From the NCBI GenBank assembly GCA_964540575.1, contig CAZINI010000009.1, positions 10,875 to 74,874 of the forward strand: 64,000 bases of DNA, read 5' to 3'. This document shows, one piece after another, positions 1 through 7,308 of the stretch (the first letter of the stretch is position 1; each line of letters opens with the position of its first letter). Origin of the DNA: UMGS1889 sp964540575. Lineage in GTDB: Bacteria > Bacillota > Clostridia > Oscillospirales > Ruminococcaceae. The notes under the pieces were generated by a model. That model was not told the DNA's origin. It did no database searches and worked only from the letters and a program-made list of their open reading frames with translations. The position numbers were made by a program, and so were the translations under genes.

Positions 1-273
1 ACTATCATTTACAACCTGAAAACCAACTTCCTTGACAAGGGCATTCCCGTTGTTATCGGCGAATACGGCTTTATGAACAAGGAAAATATCGATGCGAGAG
101 TCGCTGCACTTGACTATTATCTTAGCAGTGCAAGAAGCAATGGTATTCCCTGTGTTTGGTGGGATAACGCTGCATTTATCGGAAGCGGCGAAAACTTCGG
201 ACTTCTTGACAGATCAACCTGCACTTGGAAATATCCCGAGCTGATGGAGGTTATCAAGAAGTATTCGGAATAA
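1..273 (+). CDS. GH5 family endoglucanase (cellulase), C-terminal fragment
   Basis: The frame is open from base 1, so this is the last 90 residues of a longer protein whose start lies outside the window. The segment VVIGEYGF has the GH5 pattern in which the Glu of GEYG (codon 61-63) is the catalytic nucleophile. GIPCVWWDNAAF and GENFGLLDR are typical of the last strands of the GH5 TIM barrel in clostridial and ruminococcal cellulases, probably subfamily 4. The protein ends right after the barrel helix (EVIKKYSE), so no dockerin or CBM follows. The enzyme would cleave internal beta-1,4-glucan bonds. Signal peptide and N-terminal modules cannot be judged. Confidence 0.85.
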   Translation, partial: TIIYNLKTNFLDKGIPVVIGEYGFMNKENIDARVAALDYYLSSARSNGIPCVWWDNAAFIGSGENFGLLDRSTCTWKYPELMEVIKKYSE

Positions 274-358
274 TTTCAAAGGTTTCATTATATGGAAATG
301 CTGTTCAGTGTGCTTTGCATTGGGCAGCATTATTTTTATGCAGACGGATAAAAATCCC

Positions 359-387
359 TTTACAACCGATAAATAATATGGTATAAT
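359..387 (+). promoter_or_regulatory. Sigma-A type promoter for the GH2 gene
   Basis: TTTACA (359-364) and TATAAT (382-387) are separated by 17 bp, about 60 bp upstream of the GH2 start. This suggests the GH2 gene is transcribed separately from the upstream cellulase. Confidence 0.6.
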
Positions 388-445
388 CAAAATAATAGGG
401 AAATGTTGACCGACATTTCCGAAAAAAACGACTTATGCGAAAGGC

Positions 446-3400
446 GTGATCTTTTTGAACTGTACCGAGAAGACCTTGTTTAACTCGGGCTGGCGGTTTG
501 CCAAGCTTCCTTGTGAAACCGATTACAGCACGGCGATGAAAAGCGAATTTGTGAGCGTTGAGCTTCCTCACGACTGGCTGATTTGGGACACACACAATCT
601 TTACGAAACGGGTGAAGGCTGGTATGTTAAAACCTTTACAGCCCGGCCCGAGGACGGCGTTTTGTACTCACTGGGCTTTGACGGCGTTTATATGGATTCG
701 GAGATATATGTGAACGGAACGTCGGCGGGACGGTGGACTTACGGCTATTCCGCTTTTGAAACGGACATTACACGTTATCTCAGAAGCGGCGAGAATACCG
801 TTGCTGTCAGGGTGCGTCATAAGTCGCCTAATTCCCGCTGGTATTCGGGTGCGGGAATATACAGAAATGTGTGGTTTGTAAAGCGTCCCGAGGTGGGTAT
901 TGCTCCCGACGGAGTTTACATTTCAGCGGATATGGACGGGCGTGTTACCGTAAGCTGTGAGTTTAACTGTCACCCGCATATGGTTTCGGCTATAAGTCAT
1001 TCGGTTATTGCCCCCGACGGACGGACTGTTCAGCTGCATTCCTATAACGGTTCGCCCGATGGTGAAAAGGTGTTTACGGTGGATTCTCCGCTGCTGTGGA
1101 GTGCCGACGAGCCTAATGTTTACAAGCTGAAAACGGAGGTTTTCGGACATTCGGGAGAACGCACCGATCTGGTGATAAACAGCTTCGGTTTCAGGACACT
1201 GAAATTTGACCCCAACGAGGGATTTTTCTGCAACGGAAAATATGAAAAGCTGAAAGGCGTTTGTCTGCATCACGACCTTGGTGCATTGGGTGCAGCCGTA
1301 AACAAAACCGCTCTCAGACGCCAGCTTCGGATAATGAAGGAAATGGGTGCAAACGCTATACGAACCTCTCACAATATGCCCTCGGAAGAACTTATGGAGC
1401 TTTGCGATGAGATGGGATTTTACGTTAACAGCGAAAGCTTTGACATGTGGGAGCTGCCCAAGACCGAGTTCGACAACGCAAGATTTTTCAACGTTACCGC
1501 CCACTGTGATGTTGAAAGCTGGGTAAGACGGGGAAGAAATCACCCTTCGGTCATTTTGTGGAGCATCGGAAACGAGATATATGACACTCACGCTTCCGAA
1601 AGGGGCTATGAGATCGCCGAGATGCTGAAAAATTATGTAGAAGAATTTGACCCCCGCAAAAATGCAAGGGTGACTATCGGCTCGAATTACATAGAATGGG
1701 ATAATGCACAGAAAATCGGAAAAATGCTGGGCATATCGGGCTATAATTACGCCGAAAGGCTTTACGATGCACACCACGAGAAATATCCCGAAACCTGTAT
1801 TTACGGAAGCGAAACCGCTTCGGAGGTACACAGCAGGGGAGTTTATCATTTCCCGCTTTCCACTTCGCTGCTGACTCACGATGACAAGCAGTGTTCTTCT
1901 CTCGGAAACAGCGTTGTGGGCTGGGGCAGCACCGCCGAAAGAGCGTGGATAATGGACAGGGACAGAAAGTTCTGTCTTGGTCAGTTTGTGTGGACAGGCT
2001 TCGATTACATAGGCGAACCGACTCCGTACAGCACGAAAAACAGCTACTTCGGCATTGTTGACACGGCAGGCATTCCAAAGGATATTTATTATTTCTATCA
2101 GTCACAGTGGACAGATAAGCCGATGATACATATTGCTCCGTATTGGGATTTTAACAGGGACTGTCCCGATACGCCGATTGACGTTATCGTCTACACAAAT
2201 GCACCATTTGCCGAGCTTTTCTTAAACAGAAAATCGCTCGGAAAACAGAAGCTTGACCGTGAAAGCGGCAGCAAGCTGAAAGGTCATTGGCAGCTGCCCT
2301 ATTCAGAGGGCGAGCTTAAGGCATTGGCATATGACGTGGACGGAAATGTTATTGCCGAGGAAATAAAGCACAGCTTCTCCGACCCCGTAAAGGTGAATAT
2401 TTCCGTTGACAAGACAGTTATGTCGGCGGACGGAAGCGATATGATATTTGCCGAAATTTCCGTATGCGATAAAAACGGAATTCCCGTTGAAAATGCGAGA
2501 AACAGGATAAATGTCAGCCTGACGGGTGCAGGCCGCATTGTCGGTATGGACAATGGCGATTCCACCGATTATGAGCAGTACAAGACCACAAGCAGAAAGC
2601 TTTTCGGCGGCAAGCTTACGGTTATGATAATGGCGACCGATAAGGCGGGGGAGATAGTTCTTACGGCAAATTCCAAGGGTCTTGAAGCTGCCGAAATTCG
2701 TCTGACCGCTGAGGACGTGGGATATTCAGCCGAAGAAGGCAGAGTGTTTGACGAGGTTGCAAAAGCTCCCGAACTGAACGATATTCCCGTGAGAAAGATT
2801 GAAGCGTTCATCATCTCGGGCAGCGGTCAGCTGAATTCGGAAAACAGCACTGCCGAGGTTGGCTGCAAGGTATATCCCGAAAATGCGGACAGCTATGAGA
2901 TATACTGCAAGGCAGTCGCCGAAAACGGTCTTGAAACCAACGTTGCTTCCTGTGAAATGGAGGACGGTAAGGTAAAAGTCACCGCAAAGGGCGACGGCGA
3001 GTTCAGACTGAGATTTTACTGCAATAACGGCGGCGAATATCCCCAGGTTTGCTCGGACGTTTGCTTTGCTGTCAGCGGAATGGGTGCGGCGGTCAGAAGC
3101 CCTTACAGCTTCGTTTCTGCCTGCTTCTATAACCGTTCGGACATTTCGCTGAATGTTATCGAAAACGGTGCTCTCGGCGGCTTCTCGGGTCCCGCTTATG
3201 TTTCCTTTACGGACGTTGATTTCGGCAGAGCAGGTTCGTCCAAGATGAAGATCGGCGTCGGAAACAGCACAGGCTGCGACATTGAGATAGAGGTCTGGAA
3301 CGGTATTCCGAGCGAAGGCGGCAGGCTTGTGGAAACGCTGAAAATACCACATAATAACCGCTGGGACGGCTTCGACATTATTGATGCTCCTCTTCCCGAG

Positions 3401-3844
3401 ATATTCAAGGGCATATCCACCGTGACCTTCGGCATAAAGGGCAGCTGCATTTTCGGAGGATTTGAGTTTGAGAAGCCGAATGAAGCCTTTGCACTTATCA
3501 GTGCGGCGGACAATGACGGTGTTTACGGAGATGACTTCGAGGTAAACGGCAGCCGCATCGAAAATATCGGAAACAATGTTGTTATCGACTTCAAGGGAAT
3601 GGACTTTGGCAGCGGTGCAGCTTCGGTAACGGTCATCGGAAGAACGCCCAACGAGGTGAATACCATTCAGATTCGCACCAACGACGGCAGCGGTCAGAGA
3701 ACGCAGCTGCTTGAGTTTGCAAACTCCTCCGAGTATGTCAGCAGGACGTTTGCAATTGACAAGCTTATCGGCGTAAATGATGTAAGCTTTGTGTTCCTGC
3801 CCGGTTCCAAGTTTGATTTTGAGGCGTTTAAGTTTTCGGAATGA
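446..3844 (+). CDS. GH2 glycoside hydrolase, beta-galactosidase type, with long C-terminal extension
   Basis: This 1132-residue protein has the GH2 order: sugar-binding jelly roll (about 10-150), Ig-like domain (about 155-255), then a TIM barrel (about 260-560). The acid/base is the Glu of WSIGNE (E377) and the nucleophile is the Glu of YGSE (E456). A DUF4982-like segment (about 570-640) and an Ig-like domain (about 650-745) follow. From about 790 there are two or three beta-rich modules, the later ones resembling CBM6-type carbohydrate binding. No signal peptide is visible, so it probably acts in the cytoplasm on imported beta-galactosides or related oligosaccharides; substrate is inferred from family only. 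The start is uncertain: GTG 446 is given, but AAAGG (440-444) sits at a better distance from TTG 455. Confidence 0.85.
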   Translation: MIFLNCTEKTLFNSGWRFAKLPCETDYSTAMKSEFVSVELPHDWLIWDTHNLYETGEGWYVKTFTARPEDGVLYSLGFDGVYMDSEIYVNGTSAGRWTYGYSAFETDITRYLRSGENTVAVRVRHKSPNSRWYSGAGIYRNVWFVKRPEVGIAPDGVYISADMDGRVTVSCEFNCHPHMVSAISHSVIAPDGRTVQLHSYNGSPDGEKVFTVDSPLLWSADEPNVYKLKTEVFGHSGERTDLVINSFGFRTLKFDPNEGFFCNGKYEKLKGVCLHHDLGALGAAVNKTALRRQLRIMKEMGANAIRTSHNMPSEELMELCDEMGFYVNSESFDMWELPKTEFDNARFFNVTAHCDVESWVRRGRNHPSVILWSIGNEIYDTHASERGYEIAEMLKNYVEEFDPRKNARVTIGSNYIEWDNAQKIGKMLGISGYNYAERLYDAHHEKYPETCIYGSETASEVHSRGVYHFPLSTSLLTHDDKQCSSLGNSVVGWGSTAERAWIMDRDRKFCLGQFVWTGFDYIGEPTPYSTKNSYFGIVDTAGIPKDIYYFYQSQWTDKPMIHIAPYWDFNRDCPDTPIDVIVYTNAPFAELFLNRKSLGKQKLDRESGSKLKGHWQLPYSEGELKALAYDVDGNVIAEEIKHSFSDPVKVNISVDKTVMSADGSDMIFAEISVCDKNGIPVENARNRINVSLTGAGRIVGMDNGDSTDYEQYKTTSRKLFGGKLTVMIMATDKAGEIVLTANSKGLEAAEIRLTAEDVGYSAEEGRVFDEVAKAPELNDIPVRKIEAFIISGSGQLNSENSTAEVGCKVYPENADSYEIYCKAVAENGLETNVASCEMEDGKVKVTAKGDGEFRLRFYCNNGGEYPQVCSDVCFAVSGMGAAVRSPYSFVSACFYNRSDISLNVIENGALGGFSGPAYVSFTDVDFGRAGSSKMKIGVGNSTGCDIEIEVWNGIPSEGGRLVETLKIPHNNRWDGFDIIDAPLPEIFKGISTVTFGIKGSCIFGGFEFEKPNEAFALISAADNDGVYGDDFEVNGSRIENIGNNVVIDFKGMDFGSGAASVTVIGRTPNEVNTIQIRTNDGSGQRTQLLEFANSSEYVSRTFAIDKLIGVNDVSFVFLPGSKFDFEAFKFSE

Positions 3845-3874
3845 CTTGTTAAATATTGCAATAGGAAATGTACA

Positions 3875-3895
3875 GCATAAGTATGATACTTATGC
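3875..3895. repeat. 21-bp near-perfect palindrome
   Basis: GCATAAGTAT and ATACTTATGC flank a single central base between the GH2 stop and the flavodoxin promoter. It has no T-run, so it is either an operator or a weak terminator; the sequence does not decide. Confidence 0.45.
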
Positions 3896-3917
3896 AAAGT
3901 AATTTTATCAAAATCCC

Positions 3918-3946
3918 TTGCATTTTCCCGTTAGGTGTGATATAAT
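3918..3946 (+). promoter_or_regulatory. Promoter for the flavodoxin-like gene
   Basis: TTGCAT (3918-3923) and TATAAT (3941-3946) are spaced by 17 bp, 35 bp before the start codon. Confidence 0.65.
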
Positions 3947-3980
3947 GTTCTGCAAATATTAACCGAAACAGGAGGACGCT

Positions 3981-4532
3981 ATGAACATTCTTATTATCAA
4001 TTGCAGTCCCGTAAGAAACGGTGCCACCGCTGAGATAGTAAAGGCGGTAGGTGGATTTGTCAGTGAGGGAAATCAGGTTAGGGAGATATGCATTGACGAT
4101 TTTGAGGTCAAGCTTTGCAGGGGATGCAGAAGTTGTCATAAAACGGCAAAATGCTTTCAGCAGGACGACGTTTTAAAGGTCATAGAGCATTTTGAATGGG
4201 CTGATAAGATAGTTTCCGTGTCGCCGTCCTACTGGGCTGATATTCCCGGACAGTTCAAGGTGTTTATAGACAGATGCACACCCTGGTGCAATACTCATGA
4301 TCCCCACGCATCGCTGGGAAGCGGGAAAAAGGGCTATTCCATCGCCCTGAGGACAGGTCCCGGAATGCCTGAGTGCGAAAGGATAATCGGCAGCATTGAG
4401 CACTTTTACGGTCATATGGAGATAGAATCCGGCGGGCATCTGGGACTGTGTTCGGTTGAATGCAGGGAAGATGTCGCCGAAAAGATGGACGAGATAAAGG
4501 CTTTTTGCGAAATAATATCGGCAGCTTCATAA
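3981..4532 (+). CDS. Flavodoxin-like NAD(P)H-dependent FMN reductase family protein
   Basis: A 183-residue flavodoxin-fold protein. NCSPVRNGAT (7-16) is the FMN-phosphate loop of the NADPH-dependent FMN reductase/iron-sulfur flavoprotein family, and SPSYWADIPGQFKVFIDR (about 80-97) is the second flavin-contact segment. Four cysteines at 46, 49, 52 and 58 recall the compact cluster motif of Isf-type flavoproteins, so an Fe-S centre is possible but not shown. It would be a cytoplasmic electron carrier or small-molecule reductase; the substrate cannot be read. AGGAGG lies 10 bp before ATG and the gene is monocistronic between two intergenic palindromes. Confidence 0.75.
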   Translation: MNILIINCSPVRNGATAEIVKAVGGFVSEGNQVREICIDDFEVKLCRGCRSCHKTAKCFQQDDVLKVIEHFEWADKIVSVSPSYWADIPGQFKVFIDRCTPWCNTHDPHASLGSGKKGYSIALRTGPGMPECERIIGSIEHFYGHMEIESGGHLGLCSVECREDVAEKMDEIKAFCEIISAAS

Positions 4533-4552
4533 ATTAAAATTCCGTATAGAAA

Positions 4553-4688
4553 CACGGAGATGGGTGCAAAACCAAACACCCATTAATCACGGGAATCTCT
4601 CGGCGTAAAAACCCATAAACGCAAGTTTTTTACGCCGATTTCTTCTCCGTGATTTAAATGGTGTTTAGTTTAAAACCTGTCTCCGTGA
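4553..4688. repeat. Hairpin element copy A (conserved apical loop family)
   Basis: A 136-bp imperfect palindrome. Outer arms CACGGAGA/TCTCCGTG enclose AATCACGG/CCGTGATT. Then comes an internal loop GAATCTC opposite TTTCTTCT, a stem TCGGCGTAAAAA/TTTTTTACGCCGA, and the apical loop CCATAAACGCAA. Copy B near 49.27 kb repeats the same internal and apical loops with different but still pairing stems. It lies between the flavodoxin gene and the tRNA-Leu(UAG) promoter. Confidence 0.75.
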
Positions 4689-4698
4689 AAATTTTACT

Positions 4699-4727
4699 TG
4701 ACAATAATGGAAAACTATGATATAATT
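4699..4727 (+). promoter_or_regulatory. Strong promoter of tRNA-Leu(UAG)
   Basis: Consensus TTGACA (4699-4704) and TATAAT (4722-4727) with a 17-bp spacer, 12 bp upstream of the tRNA 5' end. Confidence 0.85.
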
Positions 4728-4739
4728 TAAACGTTGTCT

Positions 4740-4823
4740 GCGGGTGTGGCGGAATTGGCAGACGCACCAGATTTAGGTTCTGGCGGCACCCCCGTGCAGG
4801 TTCAAGTCCTGTCACCCGCACCA
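4740..4823 (+). tRNA. tRNA-Leu(UAG)
   Basis: An 84-nt class II tRNA. The acceptor stem GCGGGTG pairs with CACCCGC, and CCA is encoded. The anticodon stem CCAGA/TCTGG holds the loop TTTAGGT with anticodon TAG, which reads CUA. The long variable arm and GTTCAAGTC T-loop are typical of tRNA-Leu. Confidence 0.95.
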
Positions 4824-4856
4824 GATAAAGCCGAAAACAGCGTACAATGAGGTTTC

Positions 4857-5243
4857 TCACTGTACGCTGTTTTCGCTGTTCAGCCTGTATTTTTCGCAAT
4901 CCTCACAGGTGCAGTATTTCGGTTGGGCACCCATTTCGGAGATAAGTATCCAGCCGATAAATCTGACGATGTAGTCGGGAGGACGGCGGCGTCCGCTGCA
5001 CCAAACCTCCACCATTTCAAGGGGGATACCGTATGCTTCGGCAAAGCTCGGTTGGGTCAGCCCGCTTGCCCTTACAATGGCGGGAAACTTTGAATTTTTG
5101 ACTATGTAGATAATAGTTGACGCACGTTCGTTGTCCTCTTTGGTGAAACCGTATTTTTCGGTATATTTTGTCATCGGGTACTGTTCGGGGAACAGTATCT
5201 CCTGACATTCTGCTAACAGCTGCATAAATTCGGAAAATTTCAT
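4857..5243 (-). CDS. Conserved hypothetical protein with HTH-like segment and Cys-rich tail
   Basis: A 128-residue cytoplasmic protein. Residues about 53-88 (FPAIVRASGLTQPSFAEAYG onward) read like a degenerate Cro/C1 helix-turn-helix, and the tail has CTCEDC (111-116), which could hold a metal or disulfide. It is host DNA, just outside the left prophage boundary. Its upstream side holds the terminator (5272-5300) that originally ended the tRNA-Leu(CAG) transcript. It converges with tRNA-Leu(UAG). It may be a DNA-binding regulator, but no target can be named. Confidence 0.6.
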   Translation of the reverse strand: MKFSEFMQLLAECQEILFPEQYPMTKYTEKYGFTKEDNERASTIIYIVKNSKFPAIVRASGLTQPSFAEAYGIPLEMVEVWCSGRRRPPDYIVRFIGWILISEMGAQPKYCTCEDCEKYRLNSENSVQ

Positions 5244-5271
5244 TTTTCTCTGCCTTTCATGATAATGTCAT

Positions 5272-5300
5272 AAAAAAAGAGGATTACTACTGTAATCCTC
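5272..5300 (-). terminator. Original host terminator of tRNA-Leu(CAG), now stranded by the prophage
   Basis: On the minus strand GAGGATTAC and GTAATCCTC pair and are followed by seven T. It lies 5 bp beyond the CCA end of the displaced tRNA 3' half at the left attachment site, where a terminator for the uninterrupted tRNA gene would sit. Confidence 0.8.
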
Positions 5301-5304
5301 CGAA

Positions 5305-5363
5305 ATGGTGCGGATAGCAGGACTTGAACCTGTACCGAGTTGCCCCGACTAGCACCTGAAGCT
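5305..5363 (-). repeat. Left attachment site: 59-bp tRNA-Leu 3' half
   Basis: Identical over 59 bp to 14320-14378. On the minus strand it carries the anticodon loop, variable arm, T-arm and CCA of tRNA-Leu(CAG) and stops inside the anticodon stem. It lacks the 5' half, so it is not a functional tRNA. Confidence 0.93.
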
Positions 5364-5365
5364 TT

Positions 5366-5396
5366 AAGTAGTCCAGACGTCTGGACTACTTTTTTT
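5366..5396 (+). terminator. 26-bp perfect palindrome plus T-run just inside the left attachment site
   Basis: AAGTAGTCCAG, ACGT and CTGGACTACTT (5366-5391) form a perfect palindrome starting 3 bp after the repeat and followed by seven T, so it can end rightward transcription. In the circular phage it would lie downstream of the integrase across the attachment site. The stop codon of the DUF2726 gene (5386-5388) is inside it. Confidence 0.7.
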
Positions 5397-5949
5397 CTAT
5401 CTTCAATGCTTCGCACATCTTTTCTTCAAATCCGTTACTATCGGTAACTCTTATAAGAGGAAGCTTAATTGTTTCACATACCTTATCTACAAAGAAATCA
5501 CGTTGTTGTCTATCAATTTCATCGTGTGATCTGTCATCAAGTTCTACTGCTGCTTTAACCGCTAAATTGGCTGGGTTGCATAGCAGAAAATCAAAGTGTT
5601 TTTTGTTTATTTTATTGAATGCTGCGTAGTAAGCTTTGTTGCTAAGCCCTTTCTTTACTTTTGCAATGTCGGCGATCCTTACCTTTGCAATAATATGCAG
5701 CTTATATTTATCTGCAATAGGCTTGATAGCTCTATAGAATGACCATTCATTTTTAGTAAGGAGATATGTCTTTATGTATGGAAATTCCTCTGTAGATTCG
5801 GCCGTGCCTTCTTCCTGGTCTATTTCTTTTTCCTCTGTTTCTTCTGGAATCTCTAGTTTTTTGTTTATCCAAATCATAAATGTAACAATTACTGTTATAA
5901 GAGCAACTCCAAATGTGATTAATAAAAAATCCTTCAGCATTTTCATCAC
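5386..5949 (-). CDS. Membrane-anchored DUF2726 (nuclease-fold) protein, prophage cargo
   Basis: 187 residues: one N-terminal transmembrane helix (about 7-28), a Glu-rich linker (30-55), then a DUF2726 domain (about 58-170). Motifs typical of that family are LLTKNEWSFYRAIKP, NKINKKHFDF, ELDDRSH and DRQQRD. D120, E136 and D138/D139 are arranged like the acidic residues of PD-(D/E)XK-like nucleases; activity is inference. It follows the repressor on the same strand with a 4-bp overlap, so it would be expressed in the lysogen. This suggests a host-benefit or superinfection role. The start could be GTG 5949, ATG 5946 or ATG 5940; TAGGTGA favours the last. Confidence 0.75.
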   Translation of the reverse strand: MMKMLKDFLLITFGVALITVIVTFMIWINKKLEIPEETEEKEIDQEEGTAESTEEFPYIKTYLLTKNEWSFYRAIKPIADKYKLHIIAKVRIADIAKVKKGLSNKAYYAAFNKINKKHFDFLLCNPANLAVKAAVELDDRSHDEIDRQQRDFFVDKVCETIKLPLIRVTDSNGFEEKMCEALKIEKK

Positions 5950-6173
5950 CTACATTTATTTATGTTTTTGCAGTTGGTTCGCCCTGCGATATAGTCAAGG
6001 CTTACATTATAGAAATCAGCAATGTTTATTGCATCTTCTAGCTTAATGCTATGAATATTTTCTTCCCATCTCTGATACGTTGTTGTATGATATCCAAGTA
6101 TTTCAGCAAGCTGTTTTTGTGTCAAGTCCATATCTTCACGAAGATCGCGTAATCGGTTTATCTTTATATCCAT
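5946..6173 (-). CDS. Xre/Cro-CI family prophage repressor
   Basis: A 75-residue single-domain helix-turn-helix protein. DLTQKQLAEILGYHTTTYQRWEE (about 16-38) is a textbook HTH_3, followed by the usual IADFYNVSLDYI helix. It is divergent from the rest of the prophage, and three copies of a 16-bp palindrome lie in the divergent region, one inside the rightward promoter. It is therefore the likely lysogeny repressor. It lacks the C-terminal peptidase domain of lambda CI, so release from repression would not use RecA-stimulated self-cleavage. Confidence 0.85.
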   Translation of the reverse strand: MDIKINRLRDLREDMDLTQKQLAEILGYHTTTYQRWEENIHSIKLEDAINIADFYNVSLDYIAGRTNCKNINKCR

Positions 6174-6201
6174 ATTACCACCTAAAAATATTTTATATCA
6201 A

Positions 6202-6268
6202 ACCACGAAAATGTGTTGACAAAACCACGAAAACGTGGTATTATTTTATTGTACCACAAAAACGTGGT
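6202..6268 (+). promoter_or_regulatory. Prophage early promoter with three repressor operators
   Basis: TTGACA (6216-6221) and TATTAT (6239-6244), 17 bp apart, form a rightward promoter. Three 16-bp sites match ACCACGAAAACGTGGT: 6202-6217 (half-site degenerate), 6224-6239 (exact palindromic ends, fills the promoter spacer) and 6253-6268 (one change). Centres are 22 and 29 bp apart. This is the expected layout for the divergent Xre repressor shutting the lytic operon and controlling itself. Confidence 0.85.
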
Positions 6269-6274
6269 TTGATA

Positions 6275-6355
6275 CCCTTTAACATTTCCGTCAGTTTAAC
6301 CGCTGACGGCTCCCGACGGGGAGAAGGTTAGAGGGGTAAATTAATGTTAAAGGGG
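6275..6355 (+). promoter_or_regulatory. Structured leader that can sequester the first ribosome site
   Basis: CCCTTTAACATT (6275-6286) and AATGTTAAAGGG (6343-6354) form a perfect 12-bp inverted repeat. It encloses the smaller hairpin CGTCAG/CTGACG (6289-6308). The right arm contains the AAAGGGG Shine-Dalgarno of the next gene, so the folded RNA would block its translation. It could instead be a single-strand DNA structure of the phage genome. Confidence 0.6.
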
Positions 6356-6363
6356 ATATAATT

Positions 6364-6951
6364 ATGATTTGCACGTTAAAAAACAAGGATAACGTAGATA
6401 CCAAAGTAATCACCGAAGTTCTGGATACCGCTTGTCTTCTTGATGGTGATACCGGAGAGGAAAAATTTTTTATTGTTTTTCTTTCCAAAGGTTTTTACGT
6501 TTTCAATCCTGTTGTATGGGATATTGATACTATTGGTTGTCCAATGCTTGATTTTTCCGATTCTATTTTTGATTGTATCTTTGCTTCTATCAGGCGTTTT
6601 CTCAAAGATAACACTTTCCTTAATTTTTTTCGCTTCTCATCAGAATACTATTCCTACTCTGAACTAGATACTCCTCTTCCGGAACCTGATGAGCTGCGTT
6701 CTCCCAAAAAACTGAAAGTCCGTGATATTGTAAACACATATCCAGATGATTCTGCAATATTGCGTGGCGCAAATCCTTTAGACCCTTTCGACGCTTTCCG
6801 AGATTGGTATTTTGAGGGATTACTAAAGGATATCCCGGAAAAGTACTTGGATTGTGAAGTTTTGGGTACAGGCTGGCTTATGGTTGCCAAAAGATACGCT
6901 ATTGATATACCCTTTTTATCAACAAAAAAGGGCGCAAGCCCTCAAAAATAA
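6364..6951 (+). CDS. Prophage early protein of unknown function
   Basis: 195 residues, no family recognised. It is acidic and rich in aromatic residues, with no signal peptide or convincing membrane helix. It is the first gene of the repressor-controlled rightward operon, where filamentous and rolling-circle phages often place regulatory or replication accessory genes. Its ribosome site AAAGGGG lies in a potential stem. Downstream is a 357-bp structured non-coding stretch. Confidence 0.6.
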   Translation: MICTLKNKDNVDTKVITEVLDTACLLDGDTGEEKFFIVFLSKGFYVFNPVVWDIDTIGCPMLDFSDSIFDCIFASIRRFLKDNTFLNFFRFSSEYYSYSELDTPLPEPDELRSPKKLKVRDIVNTYPDDSAILRGANPLDPFDAFRDWYFEGLLKDIPEKYLDCEVLGTGWLMVAKRYAIDIPFLSTKKGASPQK

Positions 6952-7308
6952 GAAAAAAAGCTTTAGCTTTTTTGAAAAAAATAAAATAATATGAAAAAAG
7001 CGCCCGCGGGCTGCGGGGGTGAATTTGCATTGTTGGAAAGTTGGAAGCGAAACGTCGCTTTGGTCGAGCTACTATTTTCCATAGCTCACTTAGTCTAGTT
7101 CGAGCTTTAAAGTTTGGACGCTTTCAACTTTTCAATGATGCAAAGAGGGGGACAGCCCCCCTAATCGGCTGAGGTACGAAGCCGACTCCCCGCCGCAGCG
7201 GACAGTCAAGCTACTATCTATCAGGTACCGCCTCTAGCTGGGTTGAGCGTTATCAGCCCCGCCCCAATGCCCGAAAGGGTATCATTATTATGAAAGGAGT
7301 AAAAGCGA
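6952..7308 (+). other. Structured prophage intergenic region: candidate origin or packaging signal
   Basis: There is no gene here. It starts with a short hairpin (AAAAAGCTTTAGCTTTTT, near 6955-6973). A long inverted repeat follows: 7024-7049 pairs with 7119-7144 over about 25 bp, several mismatches being G-T pairs, and it encloses GAGCTA/TAGCTC. Next are GGGGGACAGCCCCC (about 7147-7161) and TCGGCT/AGCCGA hairpins. Filamentous phages keep their replication origins and packaging hairpin in one such intergenic region; assignment here is by analogy. The last bases hold the GAAAGGAG site of the next gene. Confidence 0.6.

Noticed and set aside
4553..4688. Hammerhead or other known small ribozyme in the hairpin family
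   Set aside because: The CUGAUGA and GAAA cores of hammerheads are absent, and I could not place the loops in another ribozyme class.
4654..4899. Frame on the minus strand containing TGLEPARG
   Set aside because: Classic false protein made from the antisense of tRNA-Leu(UAG).
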